From contig NZ_JAQRMY010000005.1 of the NCBI RefSeq assembly GCF_028613635.1, positions 1-64,000 of the forward strand: DNA of 64,000 nt, given 5' to 3'. The DNA comes from Devosia sp. ZB163 (lineage in GTDB: Bacteria; Pseudomonadota; Alphaproteobacteria; Rhizobiales; Devosiaceae). Shown here piece after piece: positions 45,126 to 53,607 of the stretch (positions are counted from its first letter, which is position 1; each line of letters opens with the position of its first letter). The notes below the pieces were generated by a model. The model did not search any database, was not told the DNA's origin, and was given only the letters and a program-made list of their open reading frames with translations. Position numbers and translations under genes: made by a program.

Positions 45126-45139
45126 TAGATTATAATAGC
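45126..45139 (+). promoter_or_regulatory. Putative GntR-regulator operator, site 4
   Basis: TAGATTATAATAGC, 11 of 14 matches to GCTATTATAATAGC, again with TATAAT on both strands. It is in the divergent gap between the E1 operon (minus, start 45064) and the aldolase gene (plus, start 45217) and could control both. Confidence 0.65.
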
Positions 45140-45142
45140 ATA

Positions 45143-45220
45143 ATGTCTAGGCGGAAAGTTCCTGTCGCCGAAGCCCGCCGCAGCGGCTACGAAAGTGCCG
45201 ACAGGGAGGATTTTCCATGA
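45143..45220 (+). CDS. Possible 25-codon leader peptide overlapping the aldolase start
   Basis: An open frame starting ATG at 45143 with peptide MSRRKVPVAEARRSGYESAD and a stop that forms ATGA with the aldolase start. It begins 4 bases after the operator, so it could lie inside the transcript leader or be untranslated chance. It could couple translation. No ribosome-binding site precedes it. Confidence 0.25.
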   Translation: MSRRKVPVAEARRSGYESADREDFP

Positions 45221-45975
45221 GTTTGCCGCCGCTTCGCACGCGCCTCAAGAACGGTGCGCCATTGCTGGCGCCGTTCTCGATCATCCCGTCGATCGAAGTG
45301 GTCGAGTTGATCGCGCTCGCCGACTATGACGGCGTGATCCTCGACCTCGAGCATGGCGCGCATGGCAGCGAGGCGCTCGGCCCGCTGATCCTCGCGGCGA
45401 TGGCGCGCGGCATCTACCCGCTGGTCCGGGTGCGCAGCAGCGAGCCCACCGAGATCGGCGCCGCGCTCGATGCCGGTGCCGCCGGAGTGATCGTGCCGCA
45501 GATCGGCTCCGTCGCCGAAGCCGAGCGTGCCGTGCGGGCGGCTCGCTTCGCTCCCGAGGGCAATCGCGGCGCCAACTCCTTCGTCCGCGGTGCCGACTAT
45601 TCAGGCCGCGCCGAATGGTTCGCCGAGGCCAACCGCGATGTCGCCGTGCTGCTGATGGTCGAAGGCGCCGGCGGGGTCGCGGCGCTGCCGGAAATCCTGA
45701 AGCTCCGGACCCTCGACGGCATCTTCCTCGGTCCGCTCGACCTATCGCACGCGCTCGGCGTGCCGGGCGAGATGAGCCATCCCAGGGTGGTCGAGACCAT
45801 CGAGGGCGTGATCGATGCCTGCAAGACGGCCGGGGTCACCACCGGCATTTTCGCCGGCACCAGCGAGGCAGCGCGCCGCTGGATCGGGCGTGGCGTGACG
45901 CTGGTCGGCGCAGGCGTTGATACCGCCCTCATCCTCAAGGGACTGAAGGCGGCAATGGCCGAGATCCGCGGCTAG
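45217..45975 (+). CDS. HpcH/HpaI-family class II aldolase
   Basis: A 252-residue metal-dependent pyruvate-type aldolase, splitting 2-oxo-3-deoxy or 4-hydroxy-2-oxo acids into pyruvate and an aldehyde. VILDLEHGAHG has the base histidine; YPLVRVRSS the substrate arginine; LLMVEGAGGVAALPEI the metal glutamate; GIFLGPLDLSHALG the metal aspartate and phosphate-like loop. ATG 45217 has gggaggat upstream. It probably acts after one of the two dehydratases of the island. Confidence 0.9.
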   Translation: MSLPPLRTRLKNGAPLLAPFSIIPSIEVVELIALADYDGVILDLEHGAHGSEALGPLILAAMARGIYPLVRVRSSEPTEIGAALDAGAAGVIVPQIGSVAEAERAVRAARFAPEGNRGANSFVRGADYSGRAEWFAEANRDVAVLLMVEGAGGVAALPEILKLRTLDGIFLGPLDLSHALGVPGEMSHPRVVETIEGVIDACKTAGVTTGIFAGTSEAARRWIGRGVTLVGAGVDTALILKGLKAAMAEIRG

Positions 45976-45980
45976 GCCCG

Positions 45981-46110
45981 CACCTCTCCCTTGGGGGAGA
46001 GGTCGACGCGAAGCGTCGGGTGAGTGGGCCTTTCACCCACACCGGCGCCCACAAGGCCCCCTCACCCGGCTCGCCTGCGGCGATCCGACCTCTCCCCCAA
46101 GGGAGAGGTG
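45981..46110. repeat. GC-rich palindromic intergenic repeat, family B
   Basis: Outer arms of 25 bases are perfect inverted repeats: CACCTCTCCCTTGGGGGAGA continuing to ggtcg, and cgacc continuing to TCTCCCCCAAGGGAGAGGTG. The core includes a gcgaagcgtc and a ggtgagtgggcctttcaccc stem. It lies between convergent genes and could serve as a bidirectional terminator. Confidence 0.75.
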
Positions 46111-46119
46111 ACGCGGTGC

Positions 46120-47340
46120 CTACATGCCCGTCCGCCGCACCGTTGCATCCGGCCGCGTGAACAGCTCGTCGCGCAGCTTCATGCCGAGCCCGGCGCCGTC
46201 GAGCGGCGCGACGCGGCCGTTGGTGACCGGCGGCAGGTCGGCGACGATCTCGGTGTACCAGCCGGTGAAATAGGCCCGCACCGCCTCCTGGTAGATGGCG
46301 TTGGGCAGCGTCGCCGACAGTGCGCAACTGGCGGCGTAGACGATCGGGCCGGTGCAGTCGTGCAGGGTCACGGGCAGCTCGCTCGCCTCCGCCATGTTGG
46401 CGATCTTCCGCGCTTCCGATAGCCCGCCGCACCAGGCGAGGTCGATCATGATCACCGAGGCGGCGCGCTTGTCGATCAGCTGCTTGAACACCTGCCGCGA
46501 GGCCAGCCGCTCGCTGGCCGCGATTGGCGTCGAGGTGTGGCGGGCGAGTTCGGCCATCGCGTCGAGCTCGTTGTAGCGGATCGGCTCCTCCAGCCAGGCC
46601 ACGTCGTAGGGCTTCAGCGCCTCGGCGATGCGGAGCGCCGGGGGCAGGGTCCAGAGCCCGTGCAGTTCGACCATGATCTCCATGTCGCGGCCGACCGCCT
46701 CGCGGATCCGCTTGAACGGCTCCAGCGCCTTGTCGAGGTCGGCGAGCGAGATGCGGGTGCCGTTCGAGGCCTCGGCGGCGATATCGAACGGCCAGATCTT
46801 CATTGCGCCAATGCCTTCCGAGAGCAGGCTCTTCGCCAGCTTCCCGGCATCGAACCGCCAGGCCAGCAGGTCCTCGTAGGGACCGTCGTTCGAGTCCCCG
46901 GCCTTGAGCGACCAGTCCTCGGTGCGCTCGAACAGCGAGTTCTTCTTGCTGGCGCGGACGTGCTTGTAGCCGGCGCATGTGTTGTAGATCGGGACCGACT
47001 GGTGCGTGCGGCCGCCGAGCAGCCGCCACAGCGGCTCGCCCAGAGCCTGCCCGTAAATGTCCCAAAGCGCTATGTTTACTGCGGAATTCCCGCGCACTTC
47101 GGCGCCGGAATCGCGGGCGCCGACATAGACGCTGCCCAGCGTCCGGTCGTGCAGTTCGATGTCGCGGGGGTCCTTGCCGATCAGGTAGGGCGCGACGTTG
47201 TCGTGGATGTAGCTGGCGACCGGGCCGGGGGCCCAGAAGGTTTCGCCGGTGCCGATGATCCCCGCGTCGGTGTGTAGCCTCAACCAGAAGATGAAGGGAA
47301 ATTCCGCCAGTTGTAGTGTCTCTACAGCGGTGATTTTCAT
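46120..47340 (-). CDS. Enolase-superfamily dehydratase (mandelate racemase/muconate lactonizing family), 1
   Basis: A 406-residue barrel enzyme, probably an acid-sugar dehydratase making a 2-oxo-3-deoxy acid. Metal ligands are expected in IMVELHGLWTLP, DVAWLEEPIRYNE and PIAASERLASRQ. Lysine in IGAMKIWPFD and histidine in VTLHDCTGPIVYAASC are the likely acid/base residues. ATG 47340 is used because ggggg and atgg precede it and the family usually starts MKI. It is divergent from the SDR gene, with the LacI-type operator in the gap. Confidence 0.87.
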   Translation of the reverse strand: MKITAVETLQLAEFPFIFWLRLHTDAGIIGTGETFWAPGPVASYIHDNVAPYLIGKDPRDIELHDRTLGSVYVGARDSGAEVRGNSAVNIALWDIYGQALGEPLWRLLGGRTHQSVPIYNTCAGYKHVRASKKNSLFERTEDWSLKAGDSNDGPYEDLLAWRFDAGKLAKSLLSEGIGAMKIWPFDIAAEASNGTRISLADLDKALEPFKRIREAVGRDMEIMVELHGLWTLPPALRIAEALKPYDVAWLEEPIRYNELDAMAELARHTSTPIAASERLASRQVFKQLIDKRAASVIMIDLAWCGGLSEARKIANMAEASELPVTLHDCTGPIVYAASCALSATLPNAIYQEAVRAYFTGWYTEIVADLPPVTNGRVAPLDGAGLGMKLRDELFTRPDATVRRTGM

Positions 47341-47382
47341 GGAATTCCATCCCCCATTCGCATGCCCGTTGACAGTCATTTA

Positions 47383-47396
47383 TGGTACCGGTATCA
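47383..47396 (+). promoter_or_regulatory. Putative LacI-regulator operator, site 2
   Basis: TGGTACCGGTATCA, identical to the reverse complement of 39674-39687. Just upstream, TTGACA at 47369-47374 could be the -35 element for the plus-strand SDR operon, so a bound repressor would cover its -10 region. Confidence 0.7.
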
Positions 47397-47430
47397 GTCG
47401 CGTCAAGATGTCCGGGGGGAGGACGCCATC

Positions 47431-48228
47431 TTGGCTGCGAATGCGAACGAGGCGATCCTGAAGCGCGCGCTGGTGACCGGTGCAGCAGGTGGGCTGGGGC
47501 GCGAGGTTGCCATCCAGCTGGCGCGCCGCGGCTGCGCTGTGGGGATCGCCGATATCAACGCCGCCGGCACCGCTGAGACCGCGCGACTGGTCGAAAAAGC
47601 TGGCGGGCAGGCGCTCGAGATCGTCGGCGATTTCACTATGGAGGGTGCGCCTGAGGCGGCGGTCGATCAGGTCGTTGCGCGCTGGGGCAGCATCGACATC
47701 CTCGTCAACAATGCCGGCTATGGAGTGATCGAGCCGTTCCTCGAGTCGAGCTACAAATCCTGGACCCGCACGCTGGCACTCAACGTCACGGCGTTGGCGA
47801 TGGCCAGCAAGGCGGCGGGCCGGGTGATGCGCGAGCAGCGCTCCGGCCGCATCGTCAACATCACCTCGCCGGGCTCGCGCATGGCGCTGCCGGACTACAC
47901 CGCCTACACCGCCAGCAAGGCCGGGGTGGACTCGATCACCCGGGCCCTGGCGGTGGCGCTGGCGCCCTATGGCGTGCTGGTGAACTCGCTGGCGCCGGGC
48001 ATGATGGACACCGAGATGCAGCGCTCGACCGAGGTCGAACTGGCCCGCGTCAACGGCCGCAGCAACGACCTGCAGGCGTTTCTCGACGAGCGTACCCGTC
48101 GGGTGCCGCTGGGCCGCCGCGCCGAGATCGCCGAAGTGGCGGAGTCGGTGGTGTGGCTCTGCCTCGATGCGCCCGCGTACATGACCGCCGAGCGGCTCAA
48201 CATGTCCGGCGGCCTCGACAAGGATTGA
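47431..48228 (+). CDS. SDR-family oxidoreductase with intact catalytic residues
   Basis: About 265 residues, a classical short-chain dehydrogenase. The cofactor motif is ALVTGAAGGLGREVAIQ, then DILVNNAGYG, a serine in IVNITSPGSR and the active-site Y-x3-K in YTAYTASKAGVDSITRA. SLAPGMMDTEM follows. The TTG at 47431 is preferred: ggggggagg lies 8 bases upstream and the family N-terminus follows. It heads an operon with the split transketolase and could oxidise a polyol or sugar. Confidence 0.85.
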   Translation: MAANANEAILKRALVTGAAGGLGREVAIQLARRGCAVGIADINAAGTAETARLVEKAGGQALEIVGDFTMEGAPEAAVDQVVARWGSIDILVNNAGYGVIEPFLESSYKSWTRTLALNVTALAMASKAAGRVMREQRSGRIVNITSPGSRMALPDYTAYTASKAGVDSITRALAVALAPYGVLVNSLAPGMMDTEMQRSTEVELARVNGRSNDLQAFLDERTRRVPLGRRAEIAEVAESVVWLCLDAPAYMTAERLNMSGGLDKD

Positions 48229-48232
48229 CCCG

Positions 48233-49081
48233 ATGACCCGCAACTCGCCTCCAGCGGAGGCCGATATCGCTGCGCTCAAGGCGCGCGCCACTGTGCTGCG
48301 CCGCCATATGCTGACGATGGCCCGCGGGCAGGGCGCCGGCTATATCGGACAGGGGCTCGGCATAGCCGACGCTCTGACGGCGCTCTACTTCCACGAGCTG
48401 CGCTACGACCCCGACAATCTCGGCTGGGCCGACCGCGACCGTTTCCTCTTGTCGACCGGGCACTACTCGATCGCTCTGTGGGCCGCGCTGGCGGAGGCCG
48501 GGATCATCCCGGTTGCGGAACTGGTCACCTATGGCGCCGACAACAGCCGGCTCGAGATGTCGACGCTCGACACGACGCCCGGCGTCGAGCTGATCGGCGG
48601 CTCGCTCGGCCACGGGCTGGGGCAGGGGGTGGGGCAGGCGCTCGGCCTTCGCCTCGATCGTTCCGACGCCCGCGTCTTCGTCGAACTCTCCGATGGCGAA
48701 ATGCAGGAGGGCTCGACCTGGGAGGCCGCGATGTCCGCCAGCCACTTCCGGCTCGATGGCCTCGTGGCGCTGGTCGACTGCAACGGCATCCAGGCCGACG
48801 GTCCGGTCGTGCTCGACATGGAGCCCGTTGCCGACAAGTGGCGGAGCTTCGGCTGGGAGACGTTCGAGATCGACGGCAACGACATGGACGCTGTGGTCGC
48901 AACGCTCGCCACTGCGCGCCAGCGCAACGGCAAGCCCAAGGCGATCGTGCTGCGCACGCTGCCCGGCAAGGGCGTCCGCCGGATCGAGGAGAGCGAGAAA
49001 TCGCACTTCTTCCGCGTCGATGTCGGCCAGTGGGACTCGATCATCGACGAGTTCGAACAGAGCGTGGGAGCCAGGTCATGA
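48233..49081 (+). CDS. Split transketolase, N-terminal (TPP-binding) subunit
   Basis: A 282-residue half transketolase. GYIGQGLGIADALTALYF, DRFLLSTGHYSIALWAAL, GSLGHGLGQGVGQALGLR and the TPP/Mg motif ELSDGEMQEGSTWEA through VDCNGIQADG are characteristic. It needs the next gene's product for a full active site. The two genes overlap by ATGA, so equal amounts are likely. It would transfer a two-carbon ketol group in sugar breakdown. Confidence 0.92.
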   Translation: MTRNSPPAEADIAALKARATVLRRHMLTMARGQGAGYIGQGLGIADALTALYFHELRYDPDNLGWADRDRFLLSTGHYSIALWAALAEAGIIPVAELVTYGADNSRLEMSTLDTTPGVELIGGSLGHGLGQGVGQALGLRLDRSDARVFVELSDGEMQEGSTWEAAMSASHFRLDGLVALVDCNGIQADGPVVLDMEPVADKWRSFGWETFEIDGNDMDAVVATLATARQRNGKPKAIVLRTLPGKGVRRIEESEKSHFFRVDVGQWDSIIDEFEQSVGARS

Positions 49082-50064
49082 GCCGGGCGATGGAAGCCGG
49101 TCGCACGCTGGCGATGGGCGAGAACGAGGCCGCCGGCGGTGGCCGCAAGTCGGTCGATGCGCCGTTCGGCAAGGCGCTCGCCCGCATCGGGCAGCAGCGG
49201 CAGAACATTGTCGGGCTCACCGCCGATCTCGGCAAATACACCGACATCCACCCGTTCCGCGACGCGCATCCCGATCGCTTCTTCAATGTCGGCATGGCCG
49301 AGCAGAACCTCGTCGCCGCGGCGGCGGGGCTTGCCCGCACCGGCAAGCAACCCTTCGCCACCACCTATGGCGTGTTCGCCAGCCGCCGCGCATTCGACTT
49401 CGTCGCCATCGCGCTGGCGCACTCCAATCTCCATGTGAAGATCATTGCCGGCCTGCCGGGGCTCACTACCGGCTATGGCGGCACGCACCAGGCCATCGAG
49501 GACCTGGCGCTGATGCGGATGATCCCCGGGCTCACCATCATCGACCCGATGGACGCCACCGAGATCGACGCCGCCACCGTCGCGATGTCCGACCATCAAG
49601 GACCCGTCTACATGCGGCTGCTGCGTGGCGCCGTGCCGGTGGTGCTCGAGCCGGGCTACAAGTTCGAGATCGGCAAGGCGCTGAAACTGCGCGACGGCAA
49701 GGATGTCGGCATCATCTCGACCGGCTTCATGAGCGAGCGGGCGATCGACGCGGCGGCGGTGCTGGAAAAGCGCGGCATCTCGGTGGGCGTGCTGCACGTG
49801 CCGACGATCAAGCCGTTCGATGCGGAGGCGGTGGCGGAGTTCGCCGCGTCGGTCGGGCAGGTGGTGACGGCGGAGAACCACGTGGCGGTCGGGGGGCTGG
49901 CGAGCCTCGTGGTGGAGACGTTGTTCGATGCGGGAATATCGACGAAGGTTACGCGCATCGGCCTGCCCGATCGTTACATCGAATGCGGCGCCGTCCCGAC
50001 GCTGCAGCAAAAGTATGGGCTGACGGTCGAGGCGGTCGTCGCCACCATAGGGGCACTGAAGTAG
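49078..50064 (+). CDS. Split transketolase, C-terminal (pyrimidine-binding) subunit
   Basis: A 328-residue partner. APFGKALARIGQQRQNIVGL, TADLGKYTDIHPFRDAHPDR, RFFNVGMAEQNLVAAAAGLA with the catalytic glutamate, and TYGVFASRRAFDFVAIALAH form the pyrimidine domain. The C-terminal domain has VGIISTGFMSERAIDAAAVL and VVTAENHVAVGGLASLVVE. The first 20 residues are variable. DXP-synthase-like function is unlikely because of the split form and context. Confidence 0.92.
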   Translation: MSRAMEAGRTLAMGENEAAGGGRKSVDAPFGKALARIGQQRQNIVGLTADLGKYTDIHPFRDAHPDRFFNVGMAEQNLVAAAAGLARTGKQPFATTYGVFASRRAFDFVAIALAHSNLHVKIIAGLPGLTTGYGGTHQAIEDLALMRMIPGLTIIDPMDATEIDAATVAMSDHQGPVYMRLLRGAVPVVLEPGYKFEIGKALKLRDGKDVGIISTGFMSERAIDAAAVLEKRGISVGVLHVPTIKPFDAEAVAEFAASVGQVVTAENHVAVGGLASLVVETLFDAGISTKVTRIGLPDRYIECGAVPTLQQKYGLTVEAVVATIGALK

Positions 50065-50094
50065 CCCCACCCGCGATGTCATTCCCAGTGGGGA

Positions 50095-50204
50095 GACGAT
50101 GCTATCGCCTCCCTCCCCCTTGAGGGGAGGGATTGAGGGAGGGGGCGGTCCGGTGATCACCGATGGACCCCCACCCCCGCCCCTCCCCTCAAGGGGGAGG
50201 GGAG
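50095..50204. repeat. GC-rich palindromic intergenic repeat, family A copy 2
   Basis: Nearly identical to 40790-40900, with the same inverted arms TCCCTCCCCCTTGAGGGGAG / CTCCCCTCAAGGGGGAGGGG and the same gatcaccgatggaccccca core. It separates the transketolase gene from the dehydratase gene in the same direction. Confidence 0.8.
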
Positions 50205-50263
50205 CAGAGAGCTTTCGCTGGGATGACATCGAGTGGGTGGAGAACGTTGGGGGAGGACAGCCC

Positions 50264-51448
50264 ATGAAAATCACCGAGATCGAGACCTTCACCGTCGGGG
50301 CCGGCTGGAAGAACTGGCTGTTCGTGAGGGTGCACACCGATGCCGGCATCTACGGCATCGGCGAGGGGACGCTGAATGGCTTCATCGCCACCACCGAGGC
50401 GGGGGTGCACGAGCTGAAGCACCTCGCCATCGGGCAGGACCCGCGCCGGATCAGTTCGCTGTCGAAGCGCATGCTCGACAGCGTGTCGCTCGATGGCGGC
50501 CATATCCACCGCACGGTGATTGCCGCCGTCGAGGTCGCCTGCTGGGACATCCTCGGCAAGAGCCTGGGCGTGCCGATCCACCAGCTGCTGGGCGGCCAGG
50601 TGCGCGACAGCGTGCTGGGCTACGCCAATGGCTGGTACCGCACCGAGCGCACGCCGGAGAACTTTCTCGAAGCTGCCAAGGCGGTGCTCGCCAAGGGCTT
50701 CAAGGCCTTCAAGCTCGACCCGTTCGGCACCGCGCAGGGCTTCATCGCGCGCGACGAACTGGAGCTCAGCTACGACATCTGCCGCATGCTGCGCGACAAG
50801 CTGCCGGCCGACACCCGCATCCTCATCGACGTGCATGCGCGCTTCACCGAGATCGCCGCGCTGAAGGCGGCCGAGCGCTTTGCCGATCTCGATATCTACT
50901 GGTGGGAGGAGCCAACTTCGCGCGACCGGCAGGAGACCGTGCACGAAGTGGCGCACCGCTCGCCGATCCCGGTGGCGACCGGCGAGATGTACGACACCGT
51001 CGGGCAGTTCTATGCGCTCGCGGCTGGCGGCGGGGTGAACATCTTCCAGCCCGAGCCGATGTCACTGGGCGGCATCGGCCCCTCGATGCAGGTCGCGAAC
51101 CTGGCGCTGGCGCATGGCAGCTACATCGCCCCACACCAGAGCGGTGGTCCGGTGGCGACGGCGGTGTGCCTGCAGCTGGCGGCGGCGGTGCCGAACTTCC
51201 TGATCCAGGAGCATTTCGACGCCTTCAACGATGCGTGGACGTTCGACCTCGTCACCTGGCGGCCGACGGTTGATCCGAAGAAAGGCCATCTGTCGCTGCC
51301 CGATGCGCCGGGGCTCGGCATCGACCTCAACATCGATGCGATCAAAGAGCACCCGTACGATCCGAACGCCTATCTCAACGTTCATACCGAGGGGTGGGAG
51401 CAGCGGTTGGGGACGGACGCGCAGAACAAGGCGAAGACGAAGGGGTAG
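50264..51448 (+). CDS. Enolase-superfamily dehydratase (galactonate-dehydratase-like), 2
   Basis: A 394-residue acid-sugar dehydratase. MKITEIETFTVGAGWKNWLF is the capping-domain start. Metal ligands are in ILIDVHARFTEI, IYWWEEPTSRD and VATGEMYDTVGQ; the acid/base histidine is in YIAPHQSGGPVATAV and a late glutamate in FLIQEHFDAF. This set resembles DgoD-type enzymes. ATG 50264 has gggggaggac upstream. Together with the aldolase and lactonase it fits a non-phosphorylative sugar-acid route. Confidence 0.9.
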   Translation: MKITEIETFTVGAGWKNWLFVRVHTDAGIYGIGEGTLNGFIATTEAGVHELKHLAIGQDPRRISSLSKRMLDSVSLDGGHIHRTVIAAVEVACWDILGKSLGVPIHQLLGGQVRDSVLGYANGWYRTERTPENFLEAAKAVLAKGFKAFKLDPFGTAQGFIARDELELSYDICRMLRDKLPADTRILIDVHARFTEIAALKAAERFADLDIYWWEEPTSRDRQETVHEVAHRSPIPVATGEMYDTVGQFYALAAGGGVNIFQPEPMSLGGIGPSMQVANLALAHGSYIAPHQSGGPVATAVCLQLAAAVPNFLIQEHFDAFNDAWTFDLVTWRPTVDPKKGHLSLPDAPGLGIDLNIDAIKEHPYDPNAYLNVHTEGWEQRLGTDAQNKAKTKG

Positions 51449-51463
51449 AGCGTTTCGAACCTA

Positions 51464-51573
51464 CTGCCCCTCACCCCGACCCTCTCCCCAGCGGGGAGAG
51501 GGGGCGATGTGGCACTGCCCGTGCAAAGTGCGTCCCCTCTCCCCGCTGGGGAGAGGGTCAGGGTGAGGGGCAG
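51464..51573. repeat. GC-rich palindromic intergenic repeat, family C
   Basis: CTGCCCCTCACCCCGACCCT continuing through ctccccagcggggag is mirrored by ctccccgctggggag through AGGGTCAGGGTGAGGGGCAG. It forms one long hairpin between the convergent dehydratase and LacI genes, with a short central region around gtggcactgcccgtgc. Confidence 0.75.
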
Positions 51574-51581
51574 TCCCGCAC

Positions 51582-52616
51582 CTAGGCACTCTCGCGATCC
51601 ACGATCTCGAACCCCAGGCTGGTGATGGTCGCCAGCTTCTGCTTGCCGCCGAGGCGGTCGAGAAGCTGACGCACCGCGCGGCGGCCCATCTCGTAGCGGT
51701 TGACCTTTACCGTGGTCAGCGGCGGGTAGAGCTGTGCCGCGAGGTCGACGTCGCCGTAGCCGGCGATCGCGATCCGGCCGGGGATGGCCCAGCCGCGGCG
51801 GTGGCACTCCTGCACGGCGCCGATTGCGAGCGTGTCGGATGAAAAGAAGATCGCGTCGATATCCTTGTGGCGCTCGGTCAGCGTCGCCAGTGCCTCTGCA
51901 CCGCCGGCGGCGGTGATGGGTACTTCCACTTCCATCGAGGCGTGGTTCCTGATCCCGAGTTCGGTGAGCGCCGCGTGGTAGCCGGTGCGCCGCTGCTGCA
52001 ACCGGTCGTTGCCGTGGATCGGCGTCGACACGAACCCGATGCGCTTGTAGCCCTTGGCGGCGAGATGCATCGTCATGGCGTAGGCGGTCTCGAAGTTCGA
52101 GACGCCCACCACCATGTCGATGGGCTGCCGGCCCTTGATCTCGGAGATCTCGACCACCGGCGCGCCGCTCGAGACCAGCAGTTGCCGCGCCACCTCGCTC
52201 TGCACGAAGCTCTGGAGGATCATCCCCGCCGGGCGCCAGCCGAGCAGGGTGCGGATCGAGGCTTCTTCGGCTTCGGTGGTGAACTCGCCCTGCACCAGCA
52301 GCATCGAATAGCCGCCCTGGTGACACTCGTCCGACATGCCCTGCACTTGCTCGGCAATGCCCGAGTTGATCAGCGGCGGCACCACGGTGCCGATCATCCG
52401 GCCGTTGCCCTTCATGCTCGAGGCCAACCGGTTGGGCACGAACCCCGCCGCTTCGATGGCTTCGAGCACCTTGGCGCGGGTCGCCGGGGCGACCATGTCG
52501 GGGTTGGAGAGCACGCGCGAAACGGTCATCGGCGCGACGCCGACGCGCTTGGCGATCTCGCGCACTCCCAACCGCTCCAACGGCTTCTTCTCGCCGCCGT
52601 CTTCCGACCTGGCCAT
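51582..52616 (-). CDS. LacI-family transcription regulator
   Basis: A 344-residue repressor-type regulator. The helix-turn-helix is VREIAKRVGVAPMTVSRVLS with hinge helix FVPNRLASSMKGNG. The effector domain has GWRPAGMILQSFVQSE, CHRRGWAIPGRIAIAGYGDV and LTTVKVNRYEMGRRAVRQLL. Its likely targets are the two identical TGGTACCGGTATCA sites. It resembles GntR/gluconate-type LacI proteins. No such site is found at its own promoter. Confidence 0.9.
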   Translation of the reverse strand: MARSEDGGEKKPLERLGVREIAKRVGVAPMTVSRVLSNPDMVAPATRAKVLEAIEAAGFVPNRLASSMKGNGRMIGTVVPPLINSGIAEQVQGMSDECHQGGYSMLLVQGEFTTEAEEASIRTLLGWRPAGMILQSFVQSEVARQLLVSSGAPVVEISEIKGRQPIDMVVGVSNFETAYAMTMHLAAKGYKRIGFVSTPIHGNDRLQQRRTGYHAALTELGIRNHASMEVEVPITAAGGAEALATLTERHKDIDAIFFSSDTLAIGAVQECHRRGWAIPGRIAIAGYGDVDLAAQLYPPLTTVKVNRYEMGRRAVRQLLDRLGGKQKLATITSLGFEIVDRESA

Positions 52617-52713
52617 GCGCTACTCCCGAAAACCGGGCCGAACCATAGTCGCCGCGGGCGCTTCGCGCCAGCATCGGGGGCTCAGGCGACGGCAGGTGCG
52701 TAGCGGCTCCGGC

Positions 52714-53607
52714 CTAGATCCGGAACGGCTCGAAGCGAAGCGTCCCTTCCGTGCTCTCGCCCGGCGCCAGCACGATCACGCCATCCTCCGCATCCCCGAA
52801 CCCTTCCGGCCGGTTGAATGCTCCCGAGGCATTGGTCTGCGGTTCGACGCAGAATACGTTGAGCGCCGGATCGGCGTAGAACATGACGTGCCTGTAGGGC
52901 GCGTCGCCCTTCATGGTGATGCCCGCACCGCGGCTGGGGAAGCTCACCGTGGCGCTGCCGTCCCAGCCGCCGTAGTCGCTGCAGCGCCAGTATCTGGGCA
53001 GCGGCTGCGTGGTGTCGAACGATACGTCCGGCGGCAGGGTGATGCGCTGGCCGATCATCCCTTCGGGCTCGTTGAGGTGGAAGGTTCGGGCCCGGAACTG
53101 CACGGTGGTATCCGCATCCCGGTCGAACCAGGGATGATGGCCGAAGCCGAAGGGCATGGTGCGTTCGCCGGTGTTGGTCACCCGCGTCACCAGTTCGAGC
53201 CCGGCATCGGTGAGCGTGAAGCGCTGCTCGGCGCGATAGGAGTAGGAGGAGGGATCGGCCACCTCCAGTGACAGCACCGCGCTTGCCTTGCCGGCCTGTT
53301 CGGCAGTCCACGGCCGGTGCCAGGCGGTGCCGTGCACGTGGTAGATCTCGGGCGGGTTGTTCGCCGCGAACTCGTAGCGCTGCCCCTCGAACTCGAAGGC
53401 ATTGCCGCCGATCCGGTTGGCGAAGGGGATCATCGGGAACGACGCGACGCCCAGCACATTGCCGGCTTTGCGGCTGGCATCCGAGAGCGGCCGCATCACG
53501 TCGATGCCGTCGATCTGGAAGCGCGCGATACTGCCGCCGATCGCCGGCGCCAGATCCACCGCGAGGCGGCCGGCACGCAGTTCGAGATGTTCAGAAACTG
53601 CGGCCAT
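52714..53607 (-). CDS. Aldose 1-epimerase (galactose mutarotase family)
   Basis: A 297-residue beta-sandwich epimerase speeding interconversion of sugar anomers. FPMIPFANRIGGNAFEFEG carries the conserved arginine, HVHGTAWHRPWTAEQA the first histidine, FGFGHHPWFDRDADTTVQFR the second histidine, and NVFCVEPQTNASGAFN the glutamate. ATG 53607 overlaps the end of the SDR-like gene. Supports a free sugar as the starting substrate. Confidence 0.88.
   Translation of the reverse strand: MAAVSEHLELRAGRLAVDLAPAIGGSIARFQIDGIDVMRPLSDASRKAGNVLGVASFPMIPFANRIGGNAFEFEGQRYEFAANNPPEIYHVHGTAWHRPWTAEQAGKASAVLSLEVADPSSYSYRAEQRFTLTDAGLELVTRVTNTGERTMPFGFGHHPWFDRDADTTVQFRARTFHLNEPEGMIGQRITLPPDVSFDTTQPLPRYWRCSDYGGWDGSATVSFPSRGAGITMKGDAPYRHVMFYADPALNVFCVEPQTNASGAFNRPEGFGDAEDGVIVLAPGESTEGTLRFEPFRI

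Noticed and set aside
50264-51448. Assigning a specific sugar acid (for example galactonate) to the second dehydratase
   Set aside because: Family motifs support an acid-sugar dehydratase, but substrate specificity in this superfamily cannot be read from the motifs alone.
40790-51573. CRISPR array
   Set aside because: The repeats are isolated palindromic elements thousands of bases apart, with no regular spacer pattern and no cas genes.
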